From Candidatus Moranbacteria bacterium CG_4_8_14_3_um_filter_34_16 (lineage in GTDB: Bacteria; Patescibacteriota; Minisyncoccia; Moranbacterales; UBA2206): 7,875 nucleotides of DNA. Positions 5,942-7,875 of the stretch are shown piece by piece. The stretch's first letter is position 1. The number at the start of each line of letters is the position of its first letter. The stretch lies in contig PFHO01000036.1 in the NCBI GenBank assembly GCA_002782345.1, forward strand, positions 1 through 7,875, given 5' to 3'. The notes beneath the pieces were generated by a model that was given only the letters and a program-made list of their open reading frames with translations, did not search any database and was not told the origin of the DNA. A program made the translations under genes and the position numbers.

Positions 5942-5971
5942 AATTTAGCACGCCAAATGACAAAATGTCAA
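5942..5971 (-). promoter_or_regulatory. Predicted ftsZ promoter with extended -10
   Basis: A perfect TTGACA (5971-5966), an 18-nt spacer and TAAATT (5947-5942) lie on the minus strand. TGC directly precedes the -10, giving an extended -10 element. Initiation near 5935 would give a leader of about 65 nt. It would allow ftsZ to be transcribed above the level of ftsA, as is common for FtsZ. Two more TTGAC words occur just upstream (5999-5994 and 5982-5977) without good -10 partners. Confidence 0.6.
5958..5970. repeat. Inverted repeat TGACA-TGTCA at the ftsZ -35
   Basis: A 5-bp perfect inverted repeat with a 3-nt centre overlaps five of the six -35 bases of the ftsZ promoter. It could be an operator. 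The similarity to the GACA/TGTC palindrome on the rpsL promoter is noted as a finding. The arms are short, and half of the symmetry comes from the -35 consensus itself. Confidence 0.3.
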
Positions 5972-6036
5972 ATAAGCGTCAAGATAATCTTCCTGTCAAA
6001 AACACACTTTCTAAACAAACAAAAAAATCAATTATT

Positions 6037-7299
6037 TTAAGGAAGAAACTTTCCTATCCATTTTTTCATATTCCCTGCCATTCCGGAAACATTGCCGGAA
6101 ATATTTCCTAAAATTTTCCCGGTAATTTTATTTTTCCAATATTCCTGTTGAAAACTTTCCGCTTCCCACATCAAAAGACCAACCGCTGTCGCAAAAGAAG
6201 GATCATCCACTTTATCCACCAGCCCGCCCAAAGATATTGGAAAACCTGTTTGTGCCGGAAGACCCAATGCACTTTTTGCCAAATCAACCGCTCCAGGTAT
6301 TTTAGCTGTTCCTCCTACAAGCACCGCACCAGCCGGCAAAAGTCGATCTTTTTCTATTTTTCTAAGTTCCTTGTTTACTAAATTGAAAATTTCTTCCAAT
6401 CTTGCCTCTATGATCTCCGCTACATGATAACGGGAAACAATTCCTTCTTCGGAAGAATCAATTTCGGACAAATTTATATCCTCTTTTTTCCCAATTTCTT
6501 TCGGCAAAGCATTGCCAAATTCCAACTTTACTTTTTCCGCCACATCAATGGAAGTGCGAAGACCGATCGCGATATCATTGGTAATGTGCGATCCACCGAT
6601 GGGAAGAATAACGCTCAATAATAAATCATCTTCCTCAAAAACAGTCAAAGAAGTTGTTCCTCCTCCGATATCCACCAAAACTACTCCCAATTCCTTTTGT
6701 CTTTTAGTCAAAATTGATTTAGCCGCCGCCAAAGGAGACAAGACAAAACTTTCCACTTCAATCTTAGCTTGTTCAAAACATTTGGATAAATTTTTTATAT
6801 AAGGTGTGGATCCTTCAATGATAAGAGCATCCACCTCCAAACGCACCCCACTCATTCCTAAAGGATCTTTGATATCTTTCTGTTCATCTAAAGAAAAATT
6901 TCTTGGAATAATATGCAAAATTTCTTTGTTAGCCGGAATAGAAACAGTTTGAGCAGCCGAGATGACTCTTTCAATATCATCGGAAGAGACTTCTCCGTCC
7001 GCTCTTCCAACTGCGATAGTCCCCTTGGAAAGCTGAGAAGAAATATGATTTCCGCCAATACTAACAACCGCTCTTTTCACTAAAAAACCGGCAATCCTTT
7101 CCGCTTTTTCCACAGACTCATTTATAGAATTGAGTGTTTCTTCTAAATCCACTATCATTCCTTTCCGAACACCAAAAGATTCTGCAACCCCCACACCTAA
7201 AATTCTAGGATTTTCTTCTGAAGAGATAATCCTTGCAATAATTGTTTTGATCTTGGAAGAACCAACATCTATGCCACAAATTATATCATTTTTAGACAT
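6037..7299 (-). CDS. ftsA: Cell division protein FtsA
   Basis: This actin-like ATPase anchors FtsZ to the inner face of the membrane and recruits later division proteins. With the ATG at 7299 it has 420 residues, close to the usual length. The phosphate-1 loop is CGIDVGSSKIKT (8-19), phosphate-2 is VDIGGGTTS (209-217), and the adenosine motif is LVGGTAKIPG (327-336). The FtsA-specific 1C subdomain falls at about 70-160. The last 12 residues, GNMKKWIGKFLP, form a basic amphipathic membrane-targeting helix. A longer frame starts at a TTG at 7335, but its extra 12 residues do not resemble FtsA N-termini and neither start has a Shine-Dalgarno, so the ATG is preferred. It lies 162 bp from dgkA behind its own promoter and is followed by ftsZ. 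ftsQ and the mur genes are not adjacent. Confidence 0.96.
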   Translation of the reverse strand: MSKNDIICGIDVGSSKIKTIIARIISSEENPRILGVGVAESFGVRKGMIVDLEETLNSINESVEKAERIAGFLVKRAVVSIGGNHISSQLSKGTIAVGRADGEVSSDDIERVISAAQTVSIPANKEILHIIPRNFSLDEQKDIKDPLGMSGVRLEVDALIIEGSTPYIKNLSKCFEQAKIEVESFVLSPLAAAKSILTKRQKELGVVLVDIGGGTTSLTVFEEDDLLLSVILPIGGSHITNDIAIGLRTSIDVAEKVKLEFGNALPKEIGKKEDINLSEIDSSEEGIVSRYHVAEIIEARLEEIFNLVNKELRKIEKDRLLPAGAVLVGGTAKIPGAVDLAKSALGLPAQTGFPISLGGLVDKVDDPSFATAVGLLMWEAESFQQEYWKNKITGKILGNISGNVSGMAGNMKKWIGKFLP

Positions 7300-7405
7300 T
7301 GCGATTGATATTTTTATTTCGTCTGAAAAACACAAAAATTTGAAAATTTTTATTTTCAGCTCTTATAAAAAATTTGCTTTCCAAAATTTATCCTAACTCT
7401 TTTAG

Positions 7406-7434
7406 ATTATAATACAAAAAATCTTTTAAAACAA
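7406..7434 (-). promoter_or_regulatory. Predicted ftsA promoter
   Basis: TTGTTT (7434-7429), a 17-nt spacer and a perfect TATAAT (7411-7406) lie on the minus strand in the dgkA-ftsA spacer. Initiation near 7399 gives a leader of about 100 nt to the ATG at 7299. The leader includes an AT-rich inverted repeat TGAAAAT/ATTTTCA (7341-7358) of unknown relevance. No clear terminator follows dgkA, so readthrough from dgkA is also possible. Confidence 0.65.
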
Positions 7435-7461
7435 CCTATCACTATCTTTTCACTTTTAAAA

Positions 7462-7827
7462 TCAAAACAAAGATTTCATATAAGGAATAAATATGATGAC
7501 TCCTGCAACAACCGCCAAAATTGAAGCTAGAAGCACTGTGGTCGCCATCAAATCCTTGATCAGTCTAGCATAAGGATGAACATGAGGCTTCAAAATATCC
7601 ACCACTCTTTCCATTATGGTATTTAGAATTTCCAAAATAAGAACGCCGAATATGACTAAAAAAAGAGCCACTGTTTCCATACGAGTTACTTGAAAATATA
7701 TCATCGCAAAAATTACCAACGTTCCGACAAACGCTTCATTTTGAAAATTTTTTTCATGTCTGAAAACATATTTCAAACCGCGATAAGCAAAAGAAACACT
7801 TTTTAAAAATTTTTTTATTCTTTCCAT
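7462..7827 (-). CDS. dgkA: Diacylglycerol/undecaprenol kinase, DgkA family
   Basis: This 121-aa integral membrane kinase belongs to the small prokaryotic DAGK family. Such enzymes phosphorylate diacylglycerol or, in many Gram-positive-type bacteria, undecaprenol, feeding the lipid carrier for wall and glycan synthesis. The catalytic block EILNTIMERVVD (66-77) carries E66, N69, E73 and D77, and KD (91-92) precedes the third helix. RHEKNFQNE (23-31) is the conserved amphipathic segment before the first helix. Three membrane helices are visible at about 31-49, 52-71 and 95-117. There is no fused PAP2 phosphatase domain. The substrate cannot be decided from sequence; undecaprenol fits the division and wall neighbourhood. 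It ends in TGA, and the gene upstream lies outside the window. Confidence 0.93.
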   Translation of the reverse strand: MERIKKFLKSVSFAYRGLKYVFRHEKNFQNEAFVGTLVIFAMIYFQVTRMETVALFLVIFGVLILEILNTIMERVVDILKPHVHPYARLIKDLMATTVLLASILAVVAGVIIFIPYMKSLF

Positions 7828-7875
7828 TTTTTTTATCTTTTTTGTTCTTTTTAAATTTTAGAATCTGAAAATTTA

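Noticed and set aside
7462..7464. Recoded TGA (glycine), as in some CPR phyla
   Set aside because: dgkA ends at TGA at the normal family length and the other genes read full length with the standard code, so there is no sign of TGA recoding.
1..7875. Mobile elements, CRISPR arrays, tRNAs
   Set aside because: No transposase, spaced direct repeats, terminal inverted repeats with target duplications, or cloverleaf with a T-loop motif was found.

Overview
The window is A+T-rich (about one third G+C by eye). It holds seven intact housekeeping genes, all on the minus strand, read with the standard bacterial code. Nothing mobile, no CRISPR array, and no tRNA or rRNA was seen. The gene set, the A/T-only leaders without Shine-Dalgarno sequences, the lone ftsA-ftsZ pair outside a full dcw cluster, and the EF-G and S12 sequence character suggest a Patescibacteria/CPR (Parcubacteria- or Moranbacteria-like) genome. 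A low-GC Firmicute-like lineage is not excluded. The taxonomic call is inference.

Layout in transcription order, right to left. dgkA (7462-7827) encodes a small membrane lipid kinase. A near-consensus promoter (7406-7434) then drives ftsA (6037-7299), and a second strong promoter (5942-5971) drives ftsZ (4640-5869). The FtsA membrane-targeting tail and the FtsZ C-terminal FtsA-binding peptide are both present, so the pair can tether the Z-ring to the membrane. A weak AT-rich terminator candidate (4572-4597) and a very good promoter (4523-4551) separate this from a short str operon: rpsL (4009-4428), rpsG (3399-3866) and fusA (1195-3285). The operon ends at a convincing intrinsic terminator (1134-1157), so tuf and rpsJ do not follow fusA here.

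The 428-bp gap between fusA and lemA (767-1194) is the least explained part of the window. Downstream of the fusA terminator it contains, on the minus strand, a possible promoter, a perfect 16-bp hairpin, an 11-bp hairpin with an 18-nt loop, and a GC-based stem followed by nine T's. This has the architecture of a small structured RNA of about 150 nt (roughly 884-1035). It matches no RNA family I can recognise and is the best candidate for something undescribed. A separate promoter (839-867) and a short-hairpin leader then precede lemA (215-766).

The left edge (1-214) has no convincing gene. It carries a leftward promoter (131-159), probably for a gene outside the window.

The genes are core functions: lipid carrier recycling (DgkA), division (FtsA, FtsZ), translation (S12, S7, EF-G) and a membrane-anchored LemA protein. 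The unusual material lies in the regulatory spacers: inverted repeats over two -35 boxes, a hairpin at the 5' end of the predicted rpsL transcript, and the candidate RNA.
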